Positions 34,222-44,818 of a stretch of DNA of 64,000 nt are shown here, in pieces (within the stretch, counting starts at the first letter, position 1; every line of letters begins with the position of its first letter). Source of the DNA: Lineus longissimus (Eukaryota > Nemertea > Pilidiophora > Heteronemertea > Lineidae); the NCBI RefSeq assembly GCF_910592395.1, contig NC_088309.1:13768599-13832598 (forward strand). Reading direction: 5' to 3'. Below the pieces are notes generated by a model. It saw only the letters and a program-made list of their open reading frames with translations, was not told the origin of the DNA and ran no database searches. The position numbers and the translations under genes were made by a program.

Positions 34222-34560
34222 TTTTTGGCTCACCAGTATGGTGAGTCTATATAACACCGCAGTGTCCGTTGTCGTCGTCTTGCGTCGTATCCTATTTAAA
34301 AAATAGTGGCACGTTTCTTAACCGCTGGGGCTATTACTCAAAACTTTGTATGCTTGACCCCCTAGGTCAGATGACCTTTGACACTGAATTTCGATTGATT
34401 CTTGATTTGGCCACCAGGGGTCCAAAACTGAAAACATAAATAGTGTGATATCTCACTTATTAGTGATTTGTTTTTGATGACATTTTTATGGTATGTACTC
34501 CTAGCAAGGATATATCACATATCATACGTGTTTTTGATGTACTTTTCAAGGTCCCTTCAT
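34222..34560 (+). repeat. Family A copy A6, 3'-truncated
   Basis: TTTTTGGCTCACCAGTATGG forms the 5' hairpin CTCACC-AGTAT-GGTGAG. The leader GTCGTCGTCTTGCGTCG, one unit with TTGGCCACCAGGGGTCCAAA, and the end at TCAAGGTCCC follow. Confidence 0.85.
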
Positions 34561-35071
34561 AATCAAGGGCTAGCTCTGGCTAACGCAGCATCCATAAACA
34601 ATGTGCCTATCGGGTCCCTCTGAATATCCCTTCGACTAGAACATTTTCACCCCATCAGGCCCACGGGGTACTTGCTGTACTAAGAATATGTTCTCAATCT
34701 CTCCCAAAATAGCTTAGTCTATGGGCTATACATGTATGCTTTAACGGGACAAAGCACAATACATGTAGATCCCTTAACTTGTTCTGTGTAAAGAGCTAGC
34801 TAGTAGAAAGTTGCGTATTGGTGGATCAAATGGTCACATGCAAAGCCATCAACTGGTCAGAGGGGTTGTTTCTCTCAGTTAAAAGTGAATAAAGCAACTG
34901 AAATTAACATGAAGTTGGAGAATAAATAGCATCGGCAGGTACCTGAACAATTGACCCTGATATTTGTTTTGCATTTGGTTTTATTTCGGTATATTTCCGC
35001 GCTGTTGACTCAAAGAAAACACACCCATATGCTTATGAGAACTTCTGTTGACTTTTGACAATCTACCTTAA

Positions 35072-35781
35072 CCCTTTCGCTGCGGATGTACGCATTTTTG
35101 CGACCAAAAAAAATTTCCGATCTGTGCGGATGTACGCAGAACTGCGACTTGGGAGAGACCTGAATCAGACGATGTTTTCAATAGCAAATTAGTACAGTAA
35201 CTTGTCGCTAGGTGTCCTGCCATGTTGTTTACCGCTAGAACTTCCGATTTCTTGGTGAAAACTTCGGTGTTTTTATTCAAAGTTTAGGCGATATTTTGAG
35301 TCCAAAGTTTTGTAAACAAATTTAAATGCCTCAGTCACGTGTTCGACGAACTGCAGTATCAATAATTGATGAAATAGTGAATTCGAGGCGTTAGAAGACG
35401 AGTCTGATTAGTGATTATGATTCTGAACATAATGCCGATGTACACAGCGTGCATGGGGATTGAAAGTGTGCATGATTCAGGGTCCGAGGGGGATGATAGT
35501 GATAGCCTGGGTCAAGATGAAAAATGGTGTTTTTCTCCTCGTTGATTAATACTAATTAGCGTTATTTAGTTAATTAACATAATTTCAGGTGATTGACAAA
35601 TGCATAATTTGAAAGTCAATGCTGTCCCCAACAACCTTTTCCAATAGTCCAAAGCTCTATCTCTTCTCCTTCAGGCTGTATATTGGCCTCAAAGTTACCT
35701 ATGTTAAAATTGGCTTTCACAGTATTTTTGGGGCAGCAAGGAATCAATATTGAAATAATTTTGAGCGGCGCAGCGAAAGGG
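35072..35781. mobile_element. piggyBac-type non-autonomous element, copy 2
   Basis: TTAA at 35068-35071 and 35782-35785; ends CCCTTTCGCTGCG. It is the reverse complement of 14594-15303, same length (710 bp), with only a handful of substitutions, including one synonymous change in the shared 70-codon frame. The near identity points to recent movement. Confidence 0.88.
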
Positions 35782-36374
35782 TTAAGATGATGAACATGCC
35801 CTCGTATGGAAGCAACAAAAAATTAAAGCCTGCCAAGACATACTCTGTATCAATGATGACTCCCAGGAGAAGTTTTGTTGTCATCCGATCTAAACTGACG
35901 GAGGAGTTAGATTACAAACTATTACACCTCTACGTCCATTATAGTAGTGATTGCTGTGAAAGTCTGACTGTATATACTGGTTGCCCCAAGACCCTGCATC
36001 AACTGACTGGTTTGTCACAACCTACACATCAAACAAATATACATATATATAAAGGTCCTGACCAAGTTACTGGTTGTCCCCAGCATTCCCACTAGGAAAA
36101 TAACATAGGCTTACAGAATGCGCACATAACCTTTGCATTGAAGGCGAAAATAATTAATTGCTTTCAGAGAGCCAAGGAAGTGATTTCTTAACATTTCCCG
36201 CCGTGTTCATCGCGCTGCAAATGCATCGCTTAGGCCTGTGCTGAGCAACTCTTTGTGGTGCAGGTACGCGATTGGAGATTTGTTAACATGAGTACACCAC
36301 GTGCTACTGGGAGCGGGATTGTAATCTAGTGATATTGCATACGAACCCAGGGCATGAAGACATGTCGACCCCAG

Positions 36375-37231
36375 GTTTTTGGCTCACCGTAGGCGAGTCT
36401 ATATGATAGCTCTGTGTCCGTTTTCGTCGTCGTCGTTGTCCGTTGTATCCTGTGGCACGTTTCTTAACCGCTTGTGCTATGAACCGGAAACTTTGTATAC
36501 ATTATGCTCAAGGTCATATGTACCCTAACACTGAATTTCCCTCTGGTCTGATTCTTGACTTTGCCACCAGGGGGCTAAAACCGAAAAGTTAAAATGTGCA
36601 ATATCTCATTTATTACTGATTTGTTTTTGACAAAAATTTTATGGTGGGTACCCCTAGCAAGGATACATCACATATCATACGGGTTTTTGATATGACCTAC
36701 TTTTCAAGGTCACATAGGTCAAACTCTAAAATTTCACCGATAGTGGCACGTTTTGTCATTATTCGTCTTATAGTCTTTAAAATTTGGTATGTAGACACCT
36801 GTTACATAGCTCTACATGTTGACAAAAAATCAGGTCAATGTGGCGTACTTTTCAAGGTCACAGAGGTCAAATGGTGTGAATTGGCCGTTTGTGTGTAAAT
36901 ATGGTATGTTTCTTAACCACTAAAGCTATGAACTTGAAATTTGGTACACATGACATGTAACCTCGGACACGGAATTTCGATCTGATCTGTTACTCAACTT
37001 TGCCACCAGGAGGCCCAAACTAAAATAGGTAAAATGTGCAATATCTCGTTTATTAGTGACTTGTTTTTGATGATATTCTTATGGTACTTACTCCAAGCAA
37101 CAATACATCACATGTCATACCGACTTTGGTTTGACCTATATACTATGCATGTACAATGTTTCTTAACCTGGATGAATTCCAAAGCACCAAATATCTATAC
37201 GGTAAGCACAATGGCCCCTGGCCGTTTCATT
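36375..37231 (+). repeat. Family A copy A7, near complete
   Basis: 5' end TTTTTGGCTCACCGTAGGCG, leader TTCGTCGTCGTCGTTGTCC, then two and a half units. DR3 pairs of AGGTCA lie at 36707-36721 and 36855-36869. The CTCF-like core TTGCCACCAGGGGGC is at 36561-36575. The 3' end is GGTAAGCACAATGGCCCC, TGGCC and TTTCATTC. Confidence 0.88.
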
Positions 37232-37344
37232 CAAAAGTGGATTCATTGTGTGATGGGTTGCGGTAGTCATGAAACAAACATCTTGACCCACTAAGGGTTA
37301 ATGTCGACTACATCGCATGCTAATTCTCATCTGGCATCTACACC

Positions 37345-37730
37345 TACACACTAAAAACTAAGTGGTTGAAATCAACTATAATATATGGTCATATTGAGCT
37401 ATATCCAGTAGTTCGATTAGGGACAACAATCCAGTAGTTAATATAACCATAACCACATGGTTGACATGTCAACTTTATCTCAATAGTTAATCTTCGCCAA
37501 TTGTATTGCTGCCTTTGCAACGATATAATTGGGATTTTAACTATTGCTCTTGTTGCTGTTTCAACATATCAAGTGATTGTTTTAACTAAGTGGTATTTTT
37601 CACAGTTCAACAAATTTATTGATTGTTTCAACCATATTGTATTGATGAAGTTTCCGCTGGTCCAATTGTTGTTTCAACTGTATGAAATGGTCTTTGGTCT
37701 AACCACATTATTGGTTGTTTTAGGGCCTCG
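37345..37730 (+). repeat. Low-complexity GTTGTTTCAAC-type repeat
   Basis: Built from variants of ATTGTTTCAACT, GTTGAAATCAAC and AACTAAGTGGTT in both orientations. The edges CTAAAAACTAAGTGGTTG and (reverse complement) CTAAAACAACCAATAATGTG are roughly inverted. The 77-codon ORF within is a product of the repeated words. Confidence 0.55.
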
Positions 37731-38142
37731 CTAACGGGGCGCACGGGATTGCACAATATTTTGACAGAGTTGAGGGTGGATCATGGGCAAAGGCTTTGTC
37801 TGATGGCCCTTTCATTAAGGCCCGTGGTTCGAATGGCTCATGTTTCAAAGTTAGAAGCAGCGATCAGCAATTCAATGGTGCCATTATCATCATCATGGTC
37901 TGAACCATTGAATTGAATAAGATAATGAAGTGTTTTGGAAAGCCTCCATCCAAGCCAATTTGACTAAAAAGATTGCTGTCTAATGAATTTTTGGGGAATT
38001 TACTCTAGCACAAGGGCTACAAATTGGACACAAAATAGATAATTATGGATTATCTACCTGCAAACTCTCGTGCCTTTGTCTGTAAGGTCTTGCTGCTATA
38101 GTACACTCCCTTTTATCACGACCTGCAGTCACTGCATCAATT

Positions 38143-38406
38143 ATGAAGATGAGTATAGCAAGCGACCCTGATAGCCAGATATCAAACTTGGAAACTTGGA
38201 TCTATAGATTGTTTGCCCCTGACGAGCCTAATCCATGCTTGTCAGTGGTAGAAAGCAATTTTAAATTCATGTTTGTCGAATATTTGGACATGAGAGTTAG
38301 GAACAACACTTCTGCTGAGGATTATGGATGGCTGAGAAGAGCGTTTACTAGTGCATTATTATACTTAAATAAAGCATACCCGGAGAAGAGCTCGAGATTG
38401 TCATAA
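38143..38406 (+). CDS. Unassigned 87-codon ORF
   Basis: Its composition is protein-like (SNLETWIYRLFAPDEP; FMFVEYLDMRVRNN; EDYGWLRRAFTSALLYLNKA) and the start ATGAAGATGAG is plausible. I recognise no domain, and the ORF is short enough to be chance or a transposon scrap. It lies about 480 bases upstream of exon B on the same strand. No splice pair links it in frame to the exon with any confidence. Confidence 0.2.
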   Translation: MKMSIASDPDSQISNLETWIYRLFAPDEPNPCLSVVESNFKFMFVEYLDMRVRNNTSAEDYGWLRRAFTSALLYLNKAYPEKSSRLS

Positions 38407-38884
38407 TGAAGTGGAGCTTTATCCATGCTTACTACTGCTATTAAAACAACATCATAAAACCATGGCCTGCTTAGGCATGGATTTGCCCAAGCCTCATTGA
38501 ACAAGTTGACACAGGGCTTGATGGTGTGAATTGGCATTGTTTGGTTATACTAACACTCGTCCAAAGAGTCAACTTTACACCAGGGTAAAATTTTTCTTTT
38601 CCCTTCGGGTAAAAAAGACTTTCCATCCTGTGTCTTCCTACTCGCTCTCTAAACCAAGTGAAAAGGTCTTTTGTAAGGATGTGTGCACTTGAATTGGAAA
38701 TTTTCTAAATTGCGAAAATACTTTCCAAACATAAATTCAACCTTGTCACAACCTTCGAATTTGTTATCACATTCATTATATGAAGTTATATGTACAACTA
38801 GATGGACCAGGTGAAGCTCCTTGATAAAAACGCCTCTAGTCTTTTTGATACTGGTGTAACCTCGCCTGCTTTTATTTTTTTCAG

Positions 38885-39305
38885 GGTTCTAGGTCACCAG
38901 TTCTTGCACGTGTTCCATCACCACAAGAGTTAGTTTACCACACTCAGGCAATCATGCAGAATGCATTGATAAAGAAGCAGCTTGAAGACCAGAAGGAGCG
39001 CTTCATGAAGAAACAGCAGCAGGATATTCGGGCCAAGTCTCCTAATCCTGTCCCCATGACTATCAGTAGTGGTAATGTAAGCGTTTCAGTGCCAGTTCCC
39101 ACCATGTCCATAGCAGCAATTCCTACAGTAACTGAAATGACCCAGATGCAGATGCAGACAAGCATAAGCCAGATGCACATGCAGACAAGTGTTTCAACAC
39201 CAGTGTCAGCTAAGCCACCACCTACTGTCTTCACGCCCACATCAGTTATTATCAAGATGGCGTCAGACAAAGCAGGAAAGGATAGAGAAACTTCTGAATC
39301 CACCG
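38885..39305 (+). CDS. EIF4ENIF1: 4E-T (EIF4ENIF1) homologue, exon B
   Basis: Strong acceptor (TTTTATTTTTTTCAG) and donor GTAAAC at 39306. It starts in phase 0 and ends in phase 1 (140 codons plus one base). The peptide has a helical block with VPSPQELVYHTQAIMQNALI followed by KKQLEDQKERF and a Gln-rich turn. A Met/Gln-rich disordered stretch (TQMQMQTSISQMHMQT) precedes FTPTSVIIKM. The last motif matches the FTPTSVLRKM stretch that I know from vertebrate 4E-T, and the HTQ-x-x-MQ-x-AL helix is also part of that protein's C-terminal half. 4E-T binds eIF4E, DDX6 and LSM14, and represses and stores mRNAs in P-bodies. Confidence 0.8.
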
Positions 39306-39747
39306 GTAAACACATTTTTTAATGACAATTTTTCAGTTTCACTGACCAACAATCAATCTTGTCCCTCAGACTCATTTTGGAGGTTCCTGCCAAGTTAACA
39401 TTCATCTAGAATTTGAGTTAATTAGCAAGTTTTCTCGAAAGAGGGAAAGGGTTATCTATCAACTTTTTACAGCCAAACAAGCCAATTAAATGATAGTTAT
39501 ATATTGCTTGGGAAATCCTTTTTGTTGGATGCACCAGTCCTCAGTGTTGTCCAGTAGTGTTTAGGGAAAAATGCAAAATAATGCAGTTGCTTTTGCATAA
39601 TCTCTTTTGGCTCTTTTCCATTGTTATGCAAAATTCACCTTTTTGGCCTGACAGTCTTTACCATGGCGCAGTGTTGGTTCTCCGTCTGTCTGTCTGTAGT
39701 TGCAGTGATATTTTTATTTTAGCAGCACGTTTTTCAACTGCCAAAGC

Positions 39748-40734
39748 TTTTTAGCTCACCTCTGGGGACCTTATACGATACCGTAGCGTCCATTGTCGTC
39801 CGTTAGCGTAGCACATTTCGTCACGGCTAGGGCTTGATGGCTAAAACTTGGTGTGATGGTAGCTTTGGGCAATATGCTCAGACCTGTTTTTCTTTTTCGC
39901 AATATGCCCTACTTTCTGGCCTCCAGGCGGCCAACTTGAAAATGGTTGTACGTAGAGTGACAAAATTTTTATGGTGGGTGTATCTAATATGGTTAAATGA
40001 CATATCACCCGGGTTTTTGATTTGACCTACTTTTCAAGGTCATAGAGGTCAAAGTTCACTTAATCACCGATAGTAGTACGTTTCGTTTTTATCTAAGCTA
40101 GAATGTTCTGAACTTGTGGGAACATATATCAAGGGACCCTTTATTCTACCCAAAAAATACGTCTCGCTCGGACTTCAAATATGGCCGCCTGGCGGTCATC
40201 TTGAAAAGTAAACGGATTGAAAAGTCGGATTGCACCCAAATTTCATGTGATTGTATATCTATGTACCTTCTACAACATCCCTGATTTTCTAAGCGGCTAT
40301 CTTGAAAATTAAACTAAGTCCTATTACTCCGAAACTAATAATTTGATTGCAACCAAACTTCATGTGATTATGTATCTATCTACTCTTATTGATATCCCAA
40401 ATTTTAAGTCAAATCTGAAGACAAATATGGCCGCCAGGCCACCATCTTGAAAATCCAACTAAGTCCTATTACTCCTAAACCGTTCAACAGATGTAAACCA
40501 ATTTCCATGTGACATGAACACTCTCCAATAACCCTGAAATTCAGTCAACTTTATAACCAAAATGCTATACTTAGATGGTACCGGTAATTTGCTTTTGTGC
40601 CATTGAGCCGAGAAGAATAATATTATTCAATGGAATCAAAACAGCTGAAACTAGCCAGAAACTGTTCTCCCATATCCACTGCAAATGACATGCATTACCC
40701 GTGGTGAGCACATGGTCCCTGGACCATTTCATTT
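39748..40734 (+). repeat. Family A copy A8, with both ends
   Basis: Starts TTTTTAGCTCACCTCTGG and ends GGTGAGCACATGGTCCCTGG followed by ACCATTTCATTT. GCTCACC (39754-39760) and GGTGAGC (40703-40709) are perfect sub-terminal inverted repeats. ATGGTCC-CT-GGACCAT (40712-40727) is the 3' palindrome. Inside: GTCCATTGTCGTCCGTTAG, a DR3 pair at 40037-40051, and three diverged units with ATATGGCCGCCTGGCGG words. Confidence 0.88.
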
Positions 40735-40756
40735 AGATTAAATTACTGGCATTTCT

Positions 40757-43210
40757 TCGTTAAAGCCTTTAGTACCAGACTACTTCTTAAAATCATGTGA
40801 AATTTCATCTCATCAACAAGCTCAATGAAGCAGTTGTGGTTGCTGCGCATGTGCACTAGTGGCAAAAGTGCACCAGCCGCTTTTGTTAATATCGAGTGAC
40901 GTCGACATGAGCGGGTGAAACAGTGCTCAGTTAGTTCAGTAATATTTCAGTTTTTGATGTCACATTACGATTGTTAACGATCTTCAGTGTTTTATGACAC
41001 TTCTTAGCCATGATTTTGTCAGTAATTTGATTGAGTTAGTGTAATAGAAAATGTTAAATTGATATCACGTATTTATTCGAAGAAGACTGTCACGCCAGTT
41101 TTCTACAAACCACGGTGAGTGTGAATTTTCGTGATAGTAATCGCCCTCAAAATCGTGTTAAAACACTGCATCAGTCAAAATCAACTCATCAGAGGCCAAG
41201 AAAATGATATTAAGATAAATTGGTGGTATTAGTAATGGTGATTATTGGGAGAATGTGCATCTTTTGAAGCAAACTTGTCGTGGTGTCGCAGGTTTTGTGT
41301 TTCGAGATTTAGCAAATCCTCGACTTGAAATATTGTTGCCTGGCCTTGATTCTCTGATGTTCTTTTATAAGCATTTGTCAATGTAAAGTATTACCACGAT
41401 TCATGCACGTTTTCATACGTGTGGACAACTATTTGTAAGACATAATCATAGGCATAATCGAACTCTTATATCATGTACATAGGCCTACCCGATTTGATTT
41501 GTATGTGTTTTGGCGTTGCTAGCCAGCTGTTGGTTGTGCAAGGTTTCTCAGTTCAGGAATAGCCACCAACAGAGGAACCCCTATTTTGATGAGCTCCGTC
41601 TCAAAATATTAAAAGTATCATCTGCACATCATCAAGTGTTCAAGTCATTTTCATCTTCAGACTACGAGGCTTCATCACAATTGAATCGTTTCCCACACGA
41701 AGTCCACCTCAGTTCTTCTACCGGGCTGAGGGAGGGCAAGGACTCACCAGCTGAGTAGCCAGTCGAAAACGTTACAATATTCATCAGGCCTTAGTGTGGT
41801 TGTATTAAAACCACCCCACGTATCTCTAGCTGGGGTTAATTATAAAGTCTATTTCCGAAGAGAGTGTGGCGGCAAACCATCCACAAAGGCAGTAGCTATC
41901 GCATTGGAATGCAGTGTTATGCTTATCACCACATGTGTCCTACTATGCTATCAAGTGGCTAAACCCCATTCTGATTTTACCAGTGAGTCAACCTTGATGA
42001 TTCAAACAAAATGAAGCAATCTTCAGATCCCAGAAGCCTGTACCGGTCGGTACCATTAATTCATTCCGATTCAATCTAAGTTTACCTACATGTTGCTACA
42101 CATCCTACATCATTGTAAGCACTTTGAAAGCTCAAACCATGCTATAAATACTCTGACCGAGACAGGAAATTCCCAGTAAACTGTGAGGTCCGCTGTTTCC
42201 AAGCAAAACAATACCCTGTTCTGAATTTTAGAGTAAAATGTTCATATGAATGCCTTATATCCACTTATCATCTACACATAAATGTATGCAAGCAATCAAA
42301 ATGCTATATTCCAAAAAGTTTAGAACAGGCCATAGCTACCTGAAACTCCAAGGAGAGGCTGGGGATGCCCCAGATATTTATGGCTGACTTGATAAGTTAA
42401 GTGGCTGCTCAGCAGGGGTCTGTTTGATGTAGCCGCCACACTCTCTTCGGAAATAGACTATAGTTGAACAACAGAATAATGATAATTTTTAGTAGAGTTT
42501 GTCAGAATTTATGCAATATCCATCCCACATGATGATCCGAAAGTTCCGAGAAAGCAGCAATGGTGGATTGCCATTCAACAGAATAGTGAATTCAGGCAAG
42601 AACCATTCATCACAATGTGCGTTCAAAACACATATGAATGACTCAAAATCACCCAGGCTCTGCACATGGGATATACTTTCACTGAAAATAATTGCTGAAT
42701 TCTCTGTAAACTTGTCATGAGTATTGAAATCAACCACTTTAAAGATCGTTTTCATCTCCCTCAATCACCCCTGGAGAAATGTACTGTGTAGCAAGTATCG
42801 GCAGTGTGTATGGCTGGTAAATGTACACACGAATACAAACCTGCTAAATTATCATCAAAGGTATTGAATCTATATTCTCAATAATATCAATGAACTTCCT
42901 TGATCATGAGCACCTAGTTAGTGTCTGTTGGTCTTATATAACTTGGTAAGCAAAATTAAAGTGTTTTCTCAATGTTTTACAGGTATGATCCACAGCTGCA
43001 TTTCAATGTTTTTCGTTGACCACATCATAGAATCAGATGACCGAGAGAGAGGACGAACTGCGCATCACTCATAGAACTGAACACTTTGCACCTCCAATGG
43101 CTTTTCAACATCAGTGCTCACTCGGTCATGAGAAGAACTAGTCGATTCTAGTATTTCATTCTATTTCTGTCACTGTAATACTTACAACTCTATAAAGAAA
43201 ACATTATGTG
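40757..43210 (+). repeat. Dispersed repeat D, copy 2, with two extra segments
   Basis: Aligned with copy 1 from TCGTTAAAGCCTTTAGTACC to CTGTCACTGTAATACTTACA and a CTATAAAGAAAAC end. Relative to copy 1 it carries an extra 450 bases (about 41335-41790) and a clear transposon insertion at 41847-42458. Shared blocks include CCACGGTGAGTGTGAATTTT and GTTTTACAGGTATGATCC. Confidence 0.7.
41847..42458. mobile_element. 612-bp MITE with 26-27-bp inverted ends
   Basis: Ends GTCTATTTCCGAAGAGAGTG and onward to GGCGGC are perfect inverted repeats. Comparison with the empty site in repeat D copy 1 (AATTATAGTTGAAC) shows TATA on both sides. No ORF of note. Superfamily undecided; a TA or TATA duplication would fit Tc1/mariner or a related group. 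Confidence 0.8.
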
Positions 43211-43244
43211 GCAGTTGATTTTAAAAAAAATCAGCGTATCTGTT

Positions 43245-43680
43245 GAGTTTTTACTCGCCATCAATGCGGGCTATCAGTCATACCCTTTGTACTTGGTCCT
43301 GACCTAGCATTTACTGGTTGTCCCCGATGTAACGGTTGCCCCCGGCCTACGCTGGAACATGTTCACTGGACTAGTTTGTCACAACCAACGTACACTTCCA
43401 AGCAATTGTTAAAAAGGCCCAGACTATTACTGGTCCCTAGGTTGTGACTATGCATCTGAGCTGCTTGGTCTCAACCTGCACTTTATAAAGGATTGATGTA
43501 GACTTCAAAGGATTTGATGTAAATGCCCAGACTGCCTTTACTGCTTGCCTCAAGGTGGTGACCATGCATCAACTGGACTTGTTTCCTGCTGAATTTCAAC
43601 GGATTAGGTGTAAAGGTCCAGACTGCAAATACTGGTTTGGACCATGCATCTACTGGGTTGTGACAGTCCACGGATCACCA
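43245..43680 (+). repeat. Degenerate repeat with CTGGTTGyCCC and GCATCAACTGG words
   Basis: Words TTACTGGTTGTCCCC, CCATGCATCAACTGG, TTTGTCACAACC and AAAGGTCCAGACTGC recur at irregular spacing. A related short stretch is at 35970-36095 (ACTGGTTGCCCCAAGACC, GGTCCTGACCAAGTTACTGG). Looks like a decayed tandem array. The 62-codon minus ORF has no support. Confidence 0.5.
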
Positions 43681-43793
43681 TCGCAACTAGTAAGATTAAC
43701 CTACTGTTAAAACCTTCAAATCGTAGTCGCGCTCTTTATATGAATTCTTACAACCAGATTGACCAAGCGAAGTTCTCTGGCCGTAGGCCTCTA

Positions 43794-43880
43794 TAGGGTG
43801 GCCCAGAATTATTTTCCTTTGGATAATAGTATGCTATTGTGTATCCATTGTGTGAGGGAAAATAATTCTGGGCCACCCTG
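43794..43880. mobile_element. 87-bp mariner-type mini-element
   Basis: AGGGTGGCCCAGAATTATTT and its reverse complement face each other across about 35 bases. TA flanks both sides (43792-43793, 43881-43882). CAGGGTGGCCCA-type ends are known from mariner elements. This is little more than two terminal repeats joined. Confidence 0.8.
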
Positions 43881-44016
43881 TAGTTCGATTATTTTTTGTC
43901 TGAAATATGCACAACAACCATGGCAATCAATATCATGAATTTTTTGGATCACTAAAATAATGGTAATTGCTCCATTTGAGGTTTTGTTTGAAAAATAACC
44001 TTGAAGTAGAGTCAAG

Positions 44017-44052
44017 GAATATGTTAAGTGTGAGTCCACACTTAACATATTC
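44017..44052. repeat. Perfect 16-bp stem, 4-base loop hairpin
   Basis: GAATATGTTAAGTGTG, AGTC, CACACTTAACATATTC. No T-run or gene context suggests a function. Confidence 0.9.
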
Positions 44053-44818
44053 ACAACCAGGCAATATCTGCAAAAAGTGATAAAGTGGGGGGTCAACAGT
44101 TCTGGCTCAAATTCCTACCATGGACTGGTCTTGGGGTAGGATGAAGGCAGGCAAAGCCATTCGGCGAAAAATCACACTGGCCAGGAATGGGGGGTATTAA
44201 CTCATCCTATTTTTTTCTATGCATTAACCATTAGAAAAAATGCACAGTTTTGATGAAAATGACAAAAAGTTTTTATTTAAAAAAAAACTTTCTGGACAAA
44301 GAAGTCCACTTTGCTTGGTATCATTGGAAAGGGGACATCATGGACAATTTTTGAACATTTTTGTTTTATCATAGATTTCACCCCCTTTTGCGGAAGAGCA
44401 CACGTTTTGGGTACGTTATCGTGAAAAAGTTAAAAGATAGCATATTTCCACGGGGTATACCTCACCCTTTGCAGAGTGTTGGGCAACGCCACTTCTACAG
44501 GAGATCAATATGGGACCCTATTTTCAGTTACAGAAATAAAATTTTTGGCCGCTTTTAAGATGAGTTTGTGATTGCATGTATATTGCGAGGTGTTTGCTGC
44601 TTTTTGTATTTTGCACTGCATTCCATGATGGATTTGGAAGATGCCCTCTGGTCTCTTCTGGTTTATTCTTGTCAAAATAATCCTCCTAACATCTGGGAAG
44701 AATATACATAAGCAGCAACAGGTGCTCAGGACTACTGGTGATTGCGTACCAGGGCACCCCCACCCCATACCGCAGGCACAAAGTCACTTCCACCAGACGC
44801 CCACAAAAAGATTCCAGG

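Larger units (their letters stand above)
12779..38884 (+). other. Presumed 4E-T intron 1 (about 26 kb)
   Basis: Exon A ends and exon B starts in phase 0, so a direct join keeps the frame, though small unrecognised exons in between cannot be excluded. The intron holds the repeats listed separately. Stretches where I see nothing beyond short chance ORFs: 17440-17787, 18680-19232, 21611-22600, 28100-29860 (probably inside the hairpin-ended element), 34560-35067, 35786-36374 and 37731-38884. Confidence 0.5.

Noticed and set aside
39557-40025. ORFs in 39.5-40.0 kb as genes
   Set aside because: They overlap the family A leader and unit, and the frame is not kept in other copies.
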